Positions 26,243 to 39,375 of a stretch of 64,000 nucleotides of DNA are shown in pieces (positions within the stretch are counted from its first letter, which is position 1; each line of letters starts with the position of its first letter). A program made the position numbers and the translations under genes. The notes below the pieces were generated by a model. It made no database searches and was not told the DNA's origin. It worked only from the letters and a program-made list of their open reading frames with translations. The DNA is taken from contig SMMW01000617.1 in NCBI GenBank assembly GCA_004794655.1, forward strand, positions 13,081,501 through 13,145,500, written 5' to 3'. Source of the DNA: Marisa cornuarietis. Its lineage: Eukaryota; Mollusca; Gastropoda; Architaenioglossa; Ampullariidae.

Positions 26243-26395
26243 TGGCGTATGAAGATGCTCGGCTTTGGTGGTGGGGGTGGGGGGGCAAGCTCCATGCTGA
26301 CAATGAATAACGTTCACATTCTTGCCTTCCCAGCATCTTTAAAGGGTGGGCGGCTGCCCCCCTTGCCCCCCCCCCCCGGTTCCTACGCCACTGGA
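26243..26395. mobile_element. Short inverted-repeat MITE (CAGTGGCGTA ends), copy 1
   Basis: Left end CAGTGGCGTATGAAG and right end TTCCTACGCCACTG are inverted repeats. The interior carries GGGGGCAAGCTCCATGCTGA, CGTTCACATTCTTGCCTTCC and a GGGGG / CCCCC pair near the ends. The copy at 45173-45322 is the same element in reverse. It has no coding capacity. The end motif resembles those of non-autonomous hAT elements, but no clear 8-bp target duplication was seen. Confidence 0.75.
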
Positions 26396-27747
26396 AGAGG
26401 AACAATAGCCAAAGTCTGGGACTATGCGTTTGAGTGTTGTGTGTCTGCTATAACATCCTTTTACTGTCATTGTATTTGTGTTTCTCTAGAAGAAGAGGAG
26501 ATCAAAGATTTTAATAATAAATGTTAAGCAGTCTTTTCTCTTTTCACTGAATATGACGATTACATTTATAAAAACTTTTCAACGCCGGTAAAATGCCGGA
26601 AATTTTTTAAAGTGGAGAGTATCAAACAACCATACCAAATTTCTGCACTGGAAATTCATCAAACTCTTTATCCCATTGTAAGTACTAACACGCACGCACA
26701 CACATACACAAACACACTCATGTAAACACACTCATGTGCACACTCGGACACACACACACCAAACATGAATGTGAAATAGTGTACAAATGCACGCAGAGTG
26801 AAAGACATACTGACACTACCAAAAACAATAAATAAGACCTCATGGTAGTCAAATATGAGTTTAATCGCACACCATTATATTTTGGGGGGAGGGTGGGGAG
26901 GGAAAAACGTAGCATGTATCGTTATTTCGACCTCTGACCGACACTCAACATGTCTCTTTGCAAGGTAAAGTGGTTTCGATGACTTACAGATACTGGGAGT
27001 CTGTCAAAGTCAGGCACGTGGCTTCACAACAGTCCAAACGCGCTTTCCTCGGCTAATACTGCGATTCAAATGGTCGATTTTATCGATCAGTTTATCGAAT
27101 CCTCGAACTAGTACGGCGCCTACTACAGCTTGCCTCAATATTTGTCTTTGTCACGATAACATACAAGGAATTCATTTGCATGGTGAAAGAGAAAAGTAAT
27201 TCTTTAGATTGTGTGAAAATGCACGCGTACAGAACAAGTAATCACGATGTTTGTTAGGAAAGTCTACAAAGTGTAGATTTCCTCCTTTCCTCACTTCGCG
27301 AAAGTATATCTCTGGACTGTTTACAGAAAAAAATATCCGCGTTAATGTCTAGAAGGGACCTCTGGCCGAAAGTGCCACCAGTTTCATCATCAACACGAAG
27401 AGGAAGAGGAGACGATGCGAGCTCTCGTGTTGACGGACATACACAAGCCTCTTGTGTTTTCGATTTATTGGCTCGAAAACCCGTGAGGCTTACGACTTTT
27501 TCAAAAAATAAAGAAATAAAAATATAAATAAATAAGAAACCTATTACAAATTTACTTATAACATTAGCAATTTTAGCGTTGTTATAGGTATTGTGTGTGA
27601 TAGGGCTTGCCGGGACCCGAAAGTCTACAACTTGACGAAAGACTAAGAATTCGTCTTGGCAGACCGTCAGCAGTCCAAAAAAACATGTCTGGGCTTACTT
27701 ACATACTCGCATATCCAACCCACTGACACATTCATGTACTCATTTGT

Positions 27748-27797
<50 letters not shown>

Positions 27798-27934
27798 CAC
27801 ACACACACACACACGACACGCACCCAAGCACGCACGCACGCTCATTTTTCTCCTTGAAACGCTCAGACAGTGACTCCAGAAGCCCTGACACAGTTTGCCG
27901 TGCGCTGTAGACACCACAGAAATACAAAATGTCT

Positions 27935-28260
27935 TTTCTTTAATACGTGAGTCAGCAGGCCACGTCTTTTAGTTTTCGGTGGGTTGGACAGTCCTGCAGG
28001 AAGTTGGCTGCTGTCATTGGGGCCAAGCCGCAGGGGCATTCTGAAAACTCTCAATGTGGAACTTGGTGATCGTGTGATGTCTGGAGTGGCCTGTCCTCAG
28101 TCACCTATCTATCTATTTATCCTGTAAAGTGGGTCTTGAATGCTGAAGCCATTTTTTAAAGCCCCGTGGCTTTAATTATTGTCTTAACCTCAGGACCTCG
28201 GGCTAACCACCCTCTCTCCTTCGCCAGTCTGTCAGCTACCTCATAGCCAGGGATTGCAAC
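27935..28260 (-). pseudogene. LINE RNase H / C-terminal zinc-knuckle relic
   Basis: The minus strand reads VAIPGYEVADRLAKERGWLA, matching the IPGNEAADRLAKEG motif of RNase H domains in I/jockey-class LINEs. Further downstream it reads CPCGLAPMTAANFLQDCP followed by THRKLKD, like the usual C-x-CG ... HILQ-x-CP tail. Frame and order are broken by a deletion of the catalytic Asp region. It lies just 3' of gene B. Confidence 0.55.
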
Positions 28261-28263
28261 GAG

Positions 28264-28321
28264 AGGAACACACACACACACACACACACATGCACACACC
28301 ACGTGCACGCACACACGCACC
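28264..28321. repeat. (CA)n microsatellite
   Basis: About ten CA units then interrupted CACG/CA repeats, inside the RNase H relic's upstream flank. Confidence 0.85.
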
Positions 28322-28704
28322 CACTCACTCACTTCAATATTGCCTTCAGCTTTCTGTTTGTCCACATATTCTTCTATCCCTCTCACTTACTCATTCCTTC
28401 CTTCCTTCCTTACACCCCCGCTAGGGAGCGACCACTTTTAAATCAAAGAAGAACTTTCACCCAAAATATCCCACTATCAATTGTTGGCTTGGAGTAAATC
28501 ACTTCTTTGTAGAAACTGACCCAGCTTTAGTCAACTGAGCACATTTTGTTCTCAAATTCTGAGATTAGTTTGTCGGTGGAGTATGTGACGACTACTCTCA
28601 AAATAGTGATCCTGGTCATAATTTCAGTGGCGGCTGTCAATTCCCCATCAGTCACACATTTTGAACTTCCGAACATCCTGTACCTGTACACCTGTGTGTG
28701 CTGC

Positions 28705-31564
28705 CTACAGACGTACGCAGATATTGCCTTCAGCATCCTTGAGCAAAAGAAAATAAAACCATGGTTTAGTTAAAGACAGCACTAACGGCTATCAGCAATA
28801 CAAGTTAAAGCCAACAACATCGTTTAAAGAGGTGCAGTATGATCAAGCGAGGCAGATAAAGATTTACCTCAGAATTTTCTAACGGGCAATCTGTAGTTTC
28901 TTGGACTGGATAGACTGAAACAAGAATATAAAAAAATTATCCAGTATTATACAATATTCTACTACTGGATTCAGATCTCGTCACAATGAAGAATTCGCAT
29001 TTAGACGTTGATTCCTTTCAAAGTATTAAAACGGTATATTTTGTAAAATAGCTATTAAAAAGCGAGATGACACATTTAAGAAAATATTAACTACTTTTCT
29101 GAGGTAAAAGCTGTATAAAATTACACAAAGATGTTAATATGAACTGAGGTACACATTTACGTTCCTGCTCGCAGTGCTGATCGAAAGGAGTGAAAATAAA
29201 ACAAACTCATCAAAGACAAGAGTCTTGTAAAGAACATAAAGATAAACGTAAAACGTTAAAAACTTTTATCATAAACTTCTTTACTAAAAATGTAGGCAGA
29301 TAAAGGAAGTTGAGGGGAGGGAGTGAAAGGGAGAATTATAGAGAATGAAAGAAAAAAAATAGAAAGAGATGACATGAAGAAAGTAAGGAGACATAATAGC
29401 CCAATGAAGTAGAAGAAAAAAATACATGCAAAGAAAAAAGGCATGGGGAATTAAAGAAAAATAAAAGAAATAAAAAAGAGAAAGATGAACGTTCAGCAAT
29501 GGAAGACCAAATATTTTTGAAGTTAAAATAAAAAGAAAAAGTTAAAAGAACTGAAGGAGAAGCATTAGTTTAGTGAAGGAAAATAAAAAACAAAAAGAAA
29601 TACTTAAATAGAGGTATAACGGATTTGAAGCAGCGTCAGCACAAAAACGAATTGTCAAAAACAAAGGTAGAAAATGACATTAAGGAATAAAGTTAGAGAA
29701 AAGAACAAAGCTGGGGAACGCCAGCGTGGATTAGTGAGGGTAGGGGACGATGGTGGGGAAGAAAAGAAGAAATTAAAGACAAATTTAGAGTGAAAGGTGA
29801 CTGCCCACCATATATTGCTGTGCTGTTCCTGCTTTCATAGGCGCTGTCCCTGGCAGTCTCTGAAACAAGACCACAACAGTCGACATCAAAACGTTAGGTT
29901 ACCGAGATCATGTTATCAGTGGGGACCGTATTATAGTCGGCAAAGCAGCTTCTAGTGTTCGGCTTCTCAACATGCTCGCCAGATAACGTTGCAAGTAACA
30001 AAGATGCGAGATTTCACGAGAAGTACAAATGAAAACTAAAGCTACCTAGTGGCTAAATTTCCTGTGTCAATGCTCATCGTTCACGCCTTTGAACTTTCAC
30101 CAGATGACTGAACATTGGTATACGGATAAATAAAACCAAATTAATTTTAAAAATTATGCACGCATCCAAAAGCCATATGACATTGCACTCTGTAACACTA
30201 CATCAAATCACATTGCAGGCAATGTACCTCACTGCACTAAAGTTAACAAGCAAACATCGTGTAGGCTAAGTTAAGCTCTGTAAAGCTGACGATCTTTTTC
30301 AGAATCTGAGTGTTGTAACTATGGAGTTTTCCGATCATGCTTTCTGTCAGGTTTATTTCTGATTTCTGAAGTTGTTCCGCGAATACAGACGAGCGAGAGC
30401 TTCCGGGCCTTGAAAATAAGCTTGCAATGTTGTTGGGAGCGTTTTCCTGTTTGTTATCCGTGCGACTTCCATTTTTATCCTTTCATGTAAGAGCCCTAAG
30501 AGCACATAATGTTATCTGTTCTACGACACTTTTGACCAACAGCGCCCCGGAAGTTTTACTTCTCACTTGGCACTTAAACATCAATAAAACTAATAGGCAA
30601 TTTTTTTTAATAGCGTGCCGTGCTGCTTGAAATTTCTCCCCCCACCCCTCAGGAGGAGTTGGAAGCGACACGGCTGTTACTATCACCCGGACGCAAGGGG
30701 CAGGTTTCTGGGGTGTCCGATGACCTCCAGTGTGTTTCTGATTACGGTTATTTGTGCCTTAAAGTTCACTCCAACCCCCACCCCTTACACCTCCACTACT
30801 TGTTCGGCTACTGCTCGGTGCTGTATTTTTGTGTATTGCAAAATTCTCCCACACTCCTTCCCTGTCAACATAGCTTCCGGGACTTCAGAGCAAAAGGAAG
30901 GAGAATGGAAAAAAGACCTAGAGAGGCCTTCTTCCGCCTCCTGTACCTTTGCTGACATAATCAGGTACTCGTTTCTGCTCAACGTGTGTTTAAAGCAACA
31001 TTTTGCACATCGATTTCATCACATTAACCACCGAGCATGGGCAAACGTAGCGCAGACATAGGGACTCGCTGTATCATATGATTAAAGCCAGTGGTTTATT
31101 ACAACCACTCCCGGACAAATATGAACGAATGTTCAACCATGTTTGGAAAAATGTTTACATGGCGGCTATTTGAAAAAAAAAATTATCAAGCTCGGTATGA
31201 CGTCCATATGTCCAGTTAAGATGGACTCCTTTAGAAATGTAAGTTCATGACATGAGCGGACAGCTCAGCAGCACTGACCTCGACCTTTTCGCTCCCTCAG
31301 GAGGCTCTGGGCGTCGACTGCGTGCCTGAGGATCTCCTCAATGAGCTTGCCGACGTTCGCCGACAGCTCCTCTGCTGCCTTCTTCAGCGGCACCTCTCCG
31401 CTGCTCCGAACTCTGCACGTGCAACGAGCCCCGCCTGTCACGTGAACGGTGGCGACGCTCACCGCGTTTGTAATCGTCTTGACCCTGCATGTCATGTCCA
31501 GCAATTCCTTCTTGAACGCGCCCCAGGCAGGACAAGGGGCTTCCTGGTCAGCTTGTGCTTCCAT
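28705..31564 (-). CDS. Small helical protein, family member B (138 aa, four coding exons, unknown function)
   Basis: Exons, 5' to 3': 31279-31564, 29809-29859, 28868-28914, 28705-28737 (stop TAG); phases 1, 1, 0 as in genes A and C. Donors are CGAG/GTCAGT, TATG/GTGGGC and GAG/GTAAAT; acceptors are GTTTCAG, GTTTCAG and GCTCAAG. Exon 1 has the same length as in gene C (286 nt) and clear residue identity: KKELLDMTCRV, ATVHVTGG, a CTC (C-x-C) loop, VPLKKAAEELS, KLIEEILRHA, then RKGR at the splice. Exon 2 encodes ETARDSAYESRNSTAIYG; exon 3 VYPVQETTDCPLENSE; exon 4 DAEGNICVRL. It is predicted to be a soluble helical hairpin with a short, Ser/Tyr-rich acidic tail. Conservation between B and C is highest in the helices and in exon 2, which argues for selection on the protein. 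No known domain was recognised. Exon 4 is the least certain part. Confidence 0.72.
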
Positions 31565-32194
31565 TTCTGACTTTGCGACTTTACGGCTAGTGAGTCATAA
31601 GGAAGCTTTGCTGCAACATCATCACACATACACGTTACTAGGCTAAAGACTATTCTTCCTTAAAAAAAACTTCCCATGTGATCCACCAACAGAAAGAGAA
31701 ACATCATAATATTTCAAGATTATTTGCTTATTTGGGATGAAGGCTGAATCGGAATGAATAAGAGATATTGTTAAGATCTCCTTTGGTATTATTATGCAAA
31801 ATATTGTTTATTGTGAAAATGTGTATGGAGGTGTTCTGTGTGTTAGCGATCAACGTTGGATAAAATGTTTTCCCTACAAGATAGCGTCTCGTAGATATCA
31901 AAGATAAACAGTCTTTTCAGGATAGGTTGATAGCACTATACAGATAGTATGGGACACCCATGTGTGTGTGAAAGGGTGCGAGCAAGAAAGAGAGAGAGAG
32001 AGAGAAAAGAAAGAGAGGTATTTATTTTCGCTAGTCAAAGTTGCTAATCTTGTTTTTAACTTTTTTTTCTGCGTCTAATCTCACTCGCAAAGGATCTTCA
32101 CGGCTAGCTGTCGAGATCGTATAGAATCTGACAACACTTCCTTGTTGTCTTGAAATTTATGAAAAACCACATACGTAATACTTAACAGCGCAGT

Positions 32195-32469
32195 GCATAC
32201 ACACTCTCTTTACTTATATATATATATACTCTCTCTCCTTACTCACACACATATATATATACTCCTTACTCACACACATGCATATACACATTCTCTCTTT
32301 ACACACACACATATATATAAAACACTCAACCTCTTTACTCACACACATACATATACACACTGTCTCTTTACACACATATATATATATAACACTCTACCTC
32401 TTTACTCACACGCATACATATACACACAATCTCTCTCTTTACTCACACACATGCATATACACACTACTC

Positions 32470-32539
<70 letters not shown>

Positions 32540-32660
32540 ACACTCTACCTCTTTACACACACACATATATATATATAACACTCTACCTCTTTACTCACAC
32601 ACATACATATACACACAATCTCTCTCTTTACTCACACACATGCATATACACACTGTCTCG

Positions 32661-32719
<59 letters not shown>

Positions 32720-32880
32720 ACACTCTACCTCTTTACTCACACACATACATATACACACAATCTCTCTCTTTACTCACACACATACATATACACACTCTCT
32801 TTTCTCTCACTCATACAAACTCACTCGCGCACGCGCGCACTCACGCACGCACGCACGCATACATCACAGAGAGAGAGAGA
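32195..32880. repeat. Compound CA/TA minisatellite with higher-order units
   Basis: About 690 bases made only of CA, TATA and CTCTTTACTC words. Longer units recur: ACTCTACCTCTTTACTCACA then CATACATATACACACAATC then TCTCTCTTTACTCACACACA appears at about 32390, 32578 and 32720, separated by pure (CA)n tracts of about 20-27 units. The His/Thr-rich open frames across it are artefacts of the repeat. Confidence 0.9.
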
Positions 32881-33945
32881 GACGCAGACGCCCACCATTT
32901 TGTCGACGTTTTGCTGTTTCAATTTCTCAAACACTAAAGATCTTCACCTTGTGTGATTACTTATTTGCTATGTCTGTGTTGTGGTACAGTTGTCCTTGAG
33001 TACACGGCGTCAACATCCTGATGGCCTAAACTCTGACTGTCAGCGAGCTTTGAACTTCCTCGTGTTACTTCTTCTCGCTCTAAAAAGACGACAAGCTATT
33101 CCATCAGTCATGCACAACCCCACTGTACACAGGGTAGTATCGGCATGAGAGGCTCCTTAACAAACGTAGTACATAATGTTGGTCAGTTTGCTGTTGCTTA
33201 CACTGCTCAGATAACAACCAGCAAATGTAACATTTTCGCACCTTACCCCTTTCAATAATTTTATTAATGATTGGATTTTTTTCTGTAATCAAACACGTGA
33301 CAACTTCAGGTTTTCCCGGTTCTCGCTTTGATTTAAAGTTAAGATCGACTGGCGTCCTTCATTTTGAGTTCTGGTATTAGAAAGAAGAGAGAATAATATT
33401 TAAACTCTTTAAGTAGAAGGAATTTTTAATTAGACCAAATATGCAGAAAGTCTTAATCAATGCCTATTGCGTATAAGGGTTCTAAAACTTTACAACAGCA
33501 CAGTATTCAAAAAGAAATTCCAAACAAAACAGCTTTTTCCTTTACGTTGGCCAAAAAACAAACAAACAAACAAAACAAAAACCATCAAACTGAAGCGCAA
33601 ATGAGTGTTGTCCCTTGTAAAACAGTTCCTCAAAATAATACATTATTTTGTAAAAAGTCTCTTCTTCATCTCCCAGGACTGGATTTCTGCTGTCTACATA
33701 AAAGTAACAATACATTGCGTAGGAATAATCAACTATGAATTCGAAACACACAATTATTTTGTCTAGTTGAGTTTGTTTCCTTCACATCTTTAGTCACACA
33801 TTTTGCTCTGATGGCATGCCTGATTAGCCCGGTGTACACTGGTGAGAATTTAAAACTGTACTGAATGTGTTAGCAGTTAGCTTGTTTACTTGTTTACTGG
33901 ACGAATCATTTCCTAGAGTTTTTACTTCTCGTTCTCTATCTCTAT

Positions 33946-33946
<1 letters not shown>

Positions 33947-34003
<57 letters not shown>
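33947..34003. repeat. (CA)n microsatellite
   Basis: About 28 CA units. Apart from this and the possible exon at 34.4-34.7 kb, the stretch 32881-36340 shows no supportable gene. Confidence 0.9.
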
Positions 34004-34005
<2 letters not shown>

Positions 34006-34440
34006 GATCATAAGTGTAGTGTCATTATGGTATTGGTTTTATTAACTTAAAGCATTTCTCACCGACTCATCTCTCCATTTTGTACCTACCTAAAACATGT
34101 TCCTTGCAAGTTTCTACAGTAAGATACGAATCAAAACATCTACTGCAGGCTTCACAATTAAATGTACAGATTCTATGATTGCACGCCAGGCTTCAATAGC
34201 TCGAAAAGTTCCAGAAATCATTTATGTTACTAAAGTTTATAAGGTTAGTGAGAAAGCCAGGGACTTTACATAACACGTAAATAAAGTCGGTAAAGACAGC
34301 GATGGCCGCCATCTAACTTCCCTGTTGCCAGACAAAATAGTAGCTAACGTGCGGTAAGGGCTTAGTGTCTACATGTGCATGTTGCTTACTCAAAACCTAA
34401 ACAACAAATAAGGGCAGAATTAAATAAAACACACGAACTT

Positions 34441-34705
34441 ACCTGATGATTTGCATGAACTTGGAGGCTGATGGCAATGACGAAGTTAAGCGAGATCTTG
34501 TCCCCGTACTCCTGTGGGTTCGATGCCGATTGCCTGTGATGTAGCAGACTGATTCTACTCGATCCTTTTCCTCGGGAGACAGTTTCCACTCATGAATGGA
34601 AGGTGGAAGCTTGTCTATAGTGTAAACCGTTGCTGGTAGACGTTGAGTTTCAACGCTTTTGATCCGTCTGCGATATGAACACACTGTCCCACCCTCACTT
34701 AGCAT
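34441..34705 (-). CDS. Possible exon of an unidentified gene (low confidence)
   Basis: On the minus strand two frames stay open into a textbook donor, CATCAG/GTAAGT, at 34440. The more protein-like reading near the donor is EYGDKISLNFVIAISLQVHA followed by NHQ. It begins after a CAG at about 34510 that could serve as acceptor. The other frame runs from an ATG at 34705 and contains LPPSIHEWKLSPEEKDRVES. I recognise neither. The stretch is richer in G and C than the surrounding AT-rich DNA. A further open minus frame lies at 34796-34984 (SYLEVKVFWHSSSYLSLSDF). It might be exons of a gene or an old transposon. Confidence 0.25.
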
Positions 34706-36349
34706 AGATTTTACATAATCAAGTGTAGTTCGTAAATAGTTTCAAACCGAAAATATCTTAATGTTCAAGGAAAACATTAATTTCCTGAGTACATGTCAAA
34801 CATCAACACATTCTGTGAGCTTTACAATAATACATTTGTCTCCAGTACGAAAGTTGCAATTGTTGAAGGAGGGTATCTTTGTGTCCAAGTACTTGAAATC
34901 AGACAAGGAAAGGTAAGAAGATGAGTGCCAAAACACTTTCACTTCCAAGTAACTCATGACATGTCGATGACTTTCAACAAACATGTATCTATGACATTCA
35001 ACACATGCGCAGAACGAGCAGAGACCGGAGCTCGCGATGTCACAGGCAAAGGGTCAGGCAGGTTTATATACCCTAGTGCTAATCTATTTTAAATCATCTT
35101 GTTCTCTATTTTTATTCTTCAGGATTTTCCCCATGCTTAAACTGAAGCATAAGTTTTGGATAGTCCTTCTCGGGATGTGGCTTACATGACACAGCGCCAC
35201 GAGGTTAGTAACGAACCCTGCTCGCTTCTTGGAAAATAGCGCGATAACTCTTCATTTTTTTACTTTATTTATTAATTGTGCATCCTGCAAAAACTTTGCT
35301 ATGAAAATACTTTACGGAAGCAGCTGCAAAGCACGTTGATAAAGCGCCCCCCAACACAAACACACACACACACACACACACCAAAACCTAGCTTACTGTA
35401 AACTGGGAATCACTAAAAGTTCTTGCATAGCTGTCTTGCAAATCACAAAAATAATCAAAAATCTACATACCGTAGATTCATGTTGGCAAAGTGTTTTTTT
35501 TTTCACACTGAAACTTTCTGCAAGCTGTGTATCGTTGTGATTTCTTATTAAGCTATCTTCCGAATCACAAGAACGAATAAAACTCATAATTCAGATTCGT
35601 GACCAAAAAAGCATTCTTTTCCACAATAAAATCTGCTGCAAGCTATCTATCATTACAAGTTCTTATTTAGATTTCCTCTGCACCACAAGAATAATTCTAA
35701 TTTTACCGATCAAAGATTCATTTTGATAAAGTATTTTCCTACTAAAGCTTGCCACCAGCTGTGCATCGTTAGAAGCTTTTCTTTAACGGTTTGACTTGTG
35801 AGAATACTTCAAATTTTAAAGACGACAAATTCGTGTTCCTTACTATTTAATATCTTTTATTGCTCTATCAAGTCATAAATTATACTTTAAATTACACATA
35901 CTATCAAGTCAGTCTAGCGGTTGAGGTCGAAAGAGAACACATCAAATATTAGACTGTCCGAGAACAGAGGTGTTTGTACTTACTAATATTACTTATATTT
36001 ATTCTTTTATATTTGTTGACTTCTGTGCAAGTGAGGTTTTGAAAGTGAGGCGCAAGTCACCGGTTTCGTGGCAAGTCGACTGTTCAGACATATATACCTA
36101 GCTACATTGACCTGCACGTGGGACCGTATTTTCAAGACCTCACACGAAACCAGCCTCTGGATCAACACCACCCTGAAGACTTGCTTTTTGAACAACAATG
36201 ACCAGATAACATACTTTTCCAGAACAACATTACCCAGTTATAGTTGGAACAGCATTGAACATGTATTCTATAAACCATTATTATCCACACAGATTCTGTC
36301 ATTTTTTCCCACGTTTGAGATGTTATGGCGCAGCTTTACCCAAATAGGA

Positions 36350-36605
36350 GTTGGGGGGGGTGTAAGTGAGTGGTCAGAGCGCTGGCTGAGAGGCTCGCTG
36401 GTTCGATACCCGTGTAGCGCAGCTCACTTTCCCCAGTCGACGCAACTGGGGAAAATGGGTACCTGAGGGGTAGGGAAGGACAGGCAGCGAGGGAGAGGAG
36501 ATGGGCACCGCCCTCATGTAAAGCTGGCCCCGAGAAATGTGAGATCTCTAACATCTCACTCCCTAACGACCTGACAAAGATCATGAGACGATCTTTACCC
36601 TTTTT
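36350..36605 (+). mobile_element. tRNA-derived SINE, family 4, most complete copy
   Basis: Begins GTAAGTGAGTGGTCAGAGCG (A box) and GCTGGTTCGATACCCG (B box), the clearest tRNA-like head of the three. The body is CCAGTCGACGCAACTGGGG, GGGAGAGGAGATGGGCACC, AAAGCTGGCCCCGAGAAA and GATCATGAGACGATCTTTACC. It directly precedes the large LINE. Confidence 0.75.
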
Positions 36606-37700
36606 GCGTTAAACAGACAGCTCTGTATGTTCTGGAATAATGTTACCCAAGTGGAGTCGATGTCGGCGCCTAACAGCATTTTTTGTGATGCTCTTCCGGG
36701 ATCCTCTTTGATCAAATTTCGCCCAGTCTCTGCGGCCGATATAAACGTGATTATTCTGAAAGCCAAGCCAGCAACTTGCCAGTTAAACCCGATGCCCTCA
36801 AGCCTTCTTCTTGAGTGCTTCGATATTTTACTTCCTGCCATCACACACATGTCAGCTTGTCATCATGGGTTTTCCCATCTTTGTTTAAAAATGCGCTGGT
36901 GAGGCTACTTCTTAAGAAGTCCACGCTTGAGGTCAATGTGCTGAACAACTACCGCCCAGTTTTCAATTTGTCTTTTCTGTCTAAGATCATAGAGAAAGTA
37001 GTTTTGACACACTTCTGGCCCTACTTAAACCACCAGCTCATCCCCCAAGCTCAGTCATCATATAGACCTTCTCAAAGTACCGAAACTAGTCTAATTAAAG
37101 TAACCACAGACATATTATCTGCCCTTGAGAGTGTTGATGTTTCTGCCTTAACTCTCTGCTGCATTCGATACTGTCGAACACTCTCTGCTTCTTCATAGAC
37201 TCCACATCCTCTATGGAATTTCTGGACCTGCACTAGCATGGTTCAACTCTTATCTCACTGATTAGGACCCATACTGTGCTCGTTGGTGGTCAAACATCCC
37301 CCCGCCCGGCCCCACTTTTCTGTGGGTCCCCCAGGGCGCGGTACTCGGCCCAGTTCTCATCATCATCATCAGTCCTCTCTGTGCCGTCTGGCACGTGAGA
37401 CGACACCAAAGGACCTCCATTTTTTTTATAGAGTGATGTCCCTTCGCCTAACTGGCTGGAGGGGGCAGAGCTCTGTCATATTTTTGTCTTATCTGACGTC
37501 TTCCTCGTGTTGGACTTGTGGTTGTGTATCTTTTTGATGGGCCTGCCATCTTGCGTTTGGAATGCGGTGCCTCTTTGGTTTCCGTGGCTTCGGTTCCTTT
37601 TAACAAGCTCGACAATCGGTGCAGTTCTGCGGGTATCATGTCTCCTTGACTTTTGTTGACCAGTGAACTTTTGCGTGTGCTGGGGCTCATTCGTCGTCCT

Positions 37701-39060
37701 AGTGTGATGTGTGCTGTGTGTAGGATGTGTTATTAGGAACTACATTGACTAGGGAGTGTATTACGACTAGTGTGATGTGTGCTGTGTGTAGGATGTGTTA
37801 TTAGGAACTACATTGACTAGGGAGTGTATTACGACTAGTGTGATGTGTGCTGTGTGTAGGATGTGTTATTAGGAACTACATTGACTAGGGAGTGTATTAC
37901 GACTAGTGTGATGTGTGCTGTGTGTAGGATGTGTTATTAGGAACTACATTGACTAGGGAGTGTATTACGACTAGTGTGATGTGTGCTGTGTGTAGGATGT
38001 GTTATTAGGAACTACATTGACTAGGGAGTGTATTACGACTAGTGTGATGTGTGCTGTGTGTAGGATGTGTTATTAGGAACTACATTGACTAGGGAGTGTA
38101 TTACGACTAGTGTGATGTGTGCTGTGTGTAGGATGTGTTATTAGGAACTACATTGACTAGGGAGTGTATTACGACTAGTGTGATGTGTGCTGTGTGTAGG
38201 ATGTGTTATTAGGAACTACATTGACTAGGGAGTGTATTACGACTAGTGTGATGTGTGCTGTGTGTAGGATGTGTTATTAGGAACTACATTGACTAGGGAG
38301 TGTATTACGACTAGTGTGATGTGTGCTGTGTGTAGGATGTGTTATTAGGAACTACATTGACTAGGGAGTGTATTACGACTAGTGTGATGTGTGCTGTGTG
38401 TAGGATGTGTTATTAGGAACTACATTGACTAGGGAGTGTATTACGACTAGTGTGATGTGTGCTGTGTGTAGGATGTGTTATTAGGAACTACATTGACTAG
38501 GGAGTGTATTACGACTAGTGTGATGTGTGCTGTGTGTAGGATGTGTTATTAGGAACTACATTGACTAGGGAGTGTATTACGACTTGTGTGATGTGTGCTG
38601 TGTGTAGGATGTGTTATTAGGAACTACATTGACTAGGGAGTGTATTACGACTAGTGTGATGTGTGCTGTGTGTAGGATGTGTTATTAGGAACTACATTGA
38701 CTAGGAGTGTATTACGACTAGTGGGATGTGTGCTGTGTGTAGGATGTGTTATTAGGAACTACATTGACTAGGGAGTGTATTACGACTTGTGTGATGTGTG
38801 CTGTGTGTAGGATGTGTTATTAGGGACTACATTGACTAGGGAGTGTATTACGACTAGTGTGATGTGTGCTGTGTGTAGGATGTGTTATTAGGGACTACAT
38901 TGACTAGGGAGTGCATTACGACTAGTGTGATGTGTGCTGTGTGTAGGATGTGTTATTAGGGACTACATTGACTAGGGAGTGTATTACGACTTGTGTGATG
39001 TGTGCTGTGTGTAGGATGTGTTATTAGGGACTACATTGACTAGGGAGTGTATTACGACTT
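37701..39060. repeat. 68-bp minisatellite, 20 copies
   Basis: Head-to-tail units with starts 68 bases apart (37701, 37769, 37837 ...). Each contains GTGTGATGTGTGCTGTGTGT, AGGATGTGTTATTAGG and ACTACATTGACTAGGGAGTG. Left copies are essentially identical; the right third carries shared variants (GACTT for GACTA at the end, GGGACT for GGAACT, one G deletion near 38704). No spacers alternate with the units, so this is not a CRISPR-like array. Confidence 0.97.
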
Positions 39061-39240
39061 GTGTGACGTTTGATATTTGGCCTGCGGATTGTGTTGGTGC
39101 TGTGTGTAGATGCTGCCCTATGACCTGGAGCTACGTCATTTTGTTCTGACGTCACATTATTTTCACGTCACACCATCTGTCATTTGTGAAGCGCCTTGAG
39201 TTCGGGCAAAAGGGAGGATATATAAGACGCTATACAAGCT
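39060..39240 (+). repeat. Retro-element 3' tail beside the minisatellite
   Basis: After a decayed partial unit come TTTGTGAAGCGCCTTGAGTT, GGATATATAAGACGCTATAC and AAGCTAACTTTTATG, the kind of tail seen at the end of LINEs and SINEs here. It suggests that the minisatellite is part of an inserted retro-element. Confidence 0.5.
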
Positions 39241-39244
39241 AACT

Positions 39245-39320
39245 TTTATGATCCCCCCTCCACAGTGCGAAATCGCCTTTCGGTGGAAGCACTTTCCCTT
39301 TCAAAGACAACAACAACAAC
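39245..39320 (-). repeat. SINE family 1 fragment
   Basis: CAGTGCGAAATCGCC and GGTGGAAGCACTTTCC are the reverse of GGAAAGTGCTTCCACC and GGTGATTTCGCACTA at 53318-53355, and run into ACA and GAT microsatellites (about 39310-39372). Confidence 0.55.
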
Positions 39321-39330
39321 AACAACTTTT

Positions 39331-39373
<43 letters not shown>

Positions 39374-39375
<2 letters not shown>

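Noticed and set aside
28527..28736. 69-codon minus frame overlapping gene B exon 4
   Set aside because: It requires a different splice phase from exon 3, and the opposite strand is equally open.
30615..31061. 148-codon plus-strand frame upstream of gene B exon 1
   Set aside because: Two overlapping frames are open, composition is low-complexity in parts and no motif was found; it lies in gene B's intron on the other strand.
32193..32937. 115- and 219-codon His/Thr/Tyr-rich frames
   Set aside because: Produced by the CA/TA compound minisatellite.
36350..36420. A functional tRNA gene
   Set aside because: A and B boxes are present, but the arms do not pair and the same head recurs with a 200-base body: it is a SINE.
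37701..39060. CRISPR-like array
   Set aside because: Contiguous identical units without variable spacers in eukaryotic DNA; it is a minisatellite.
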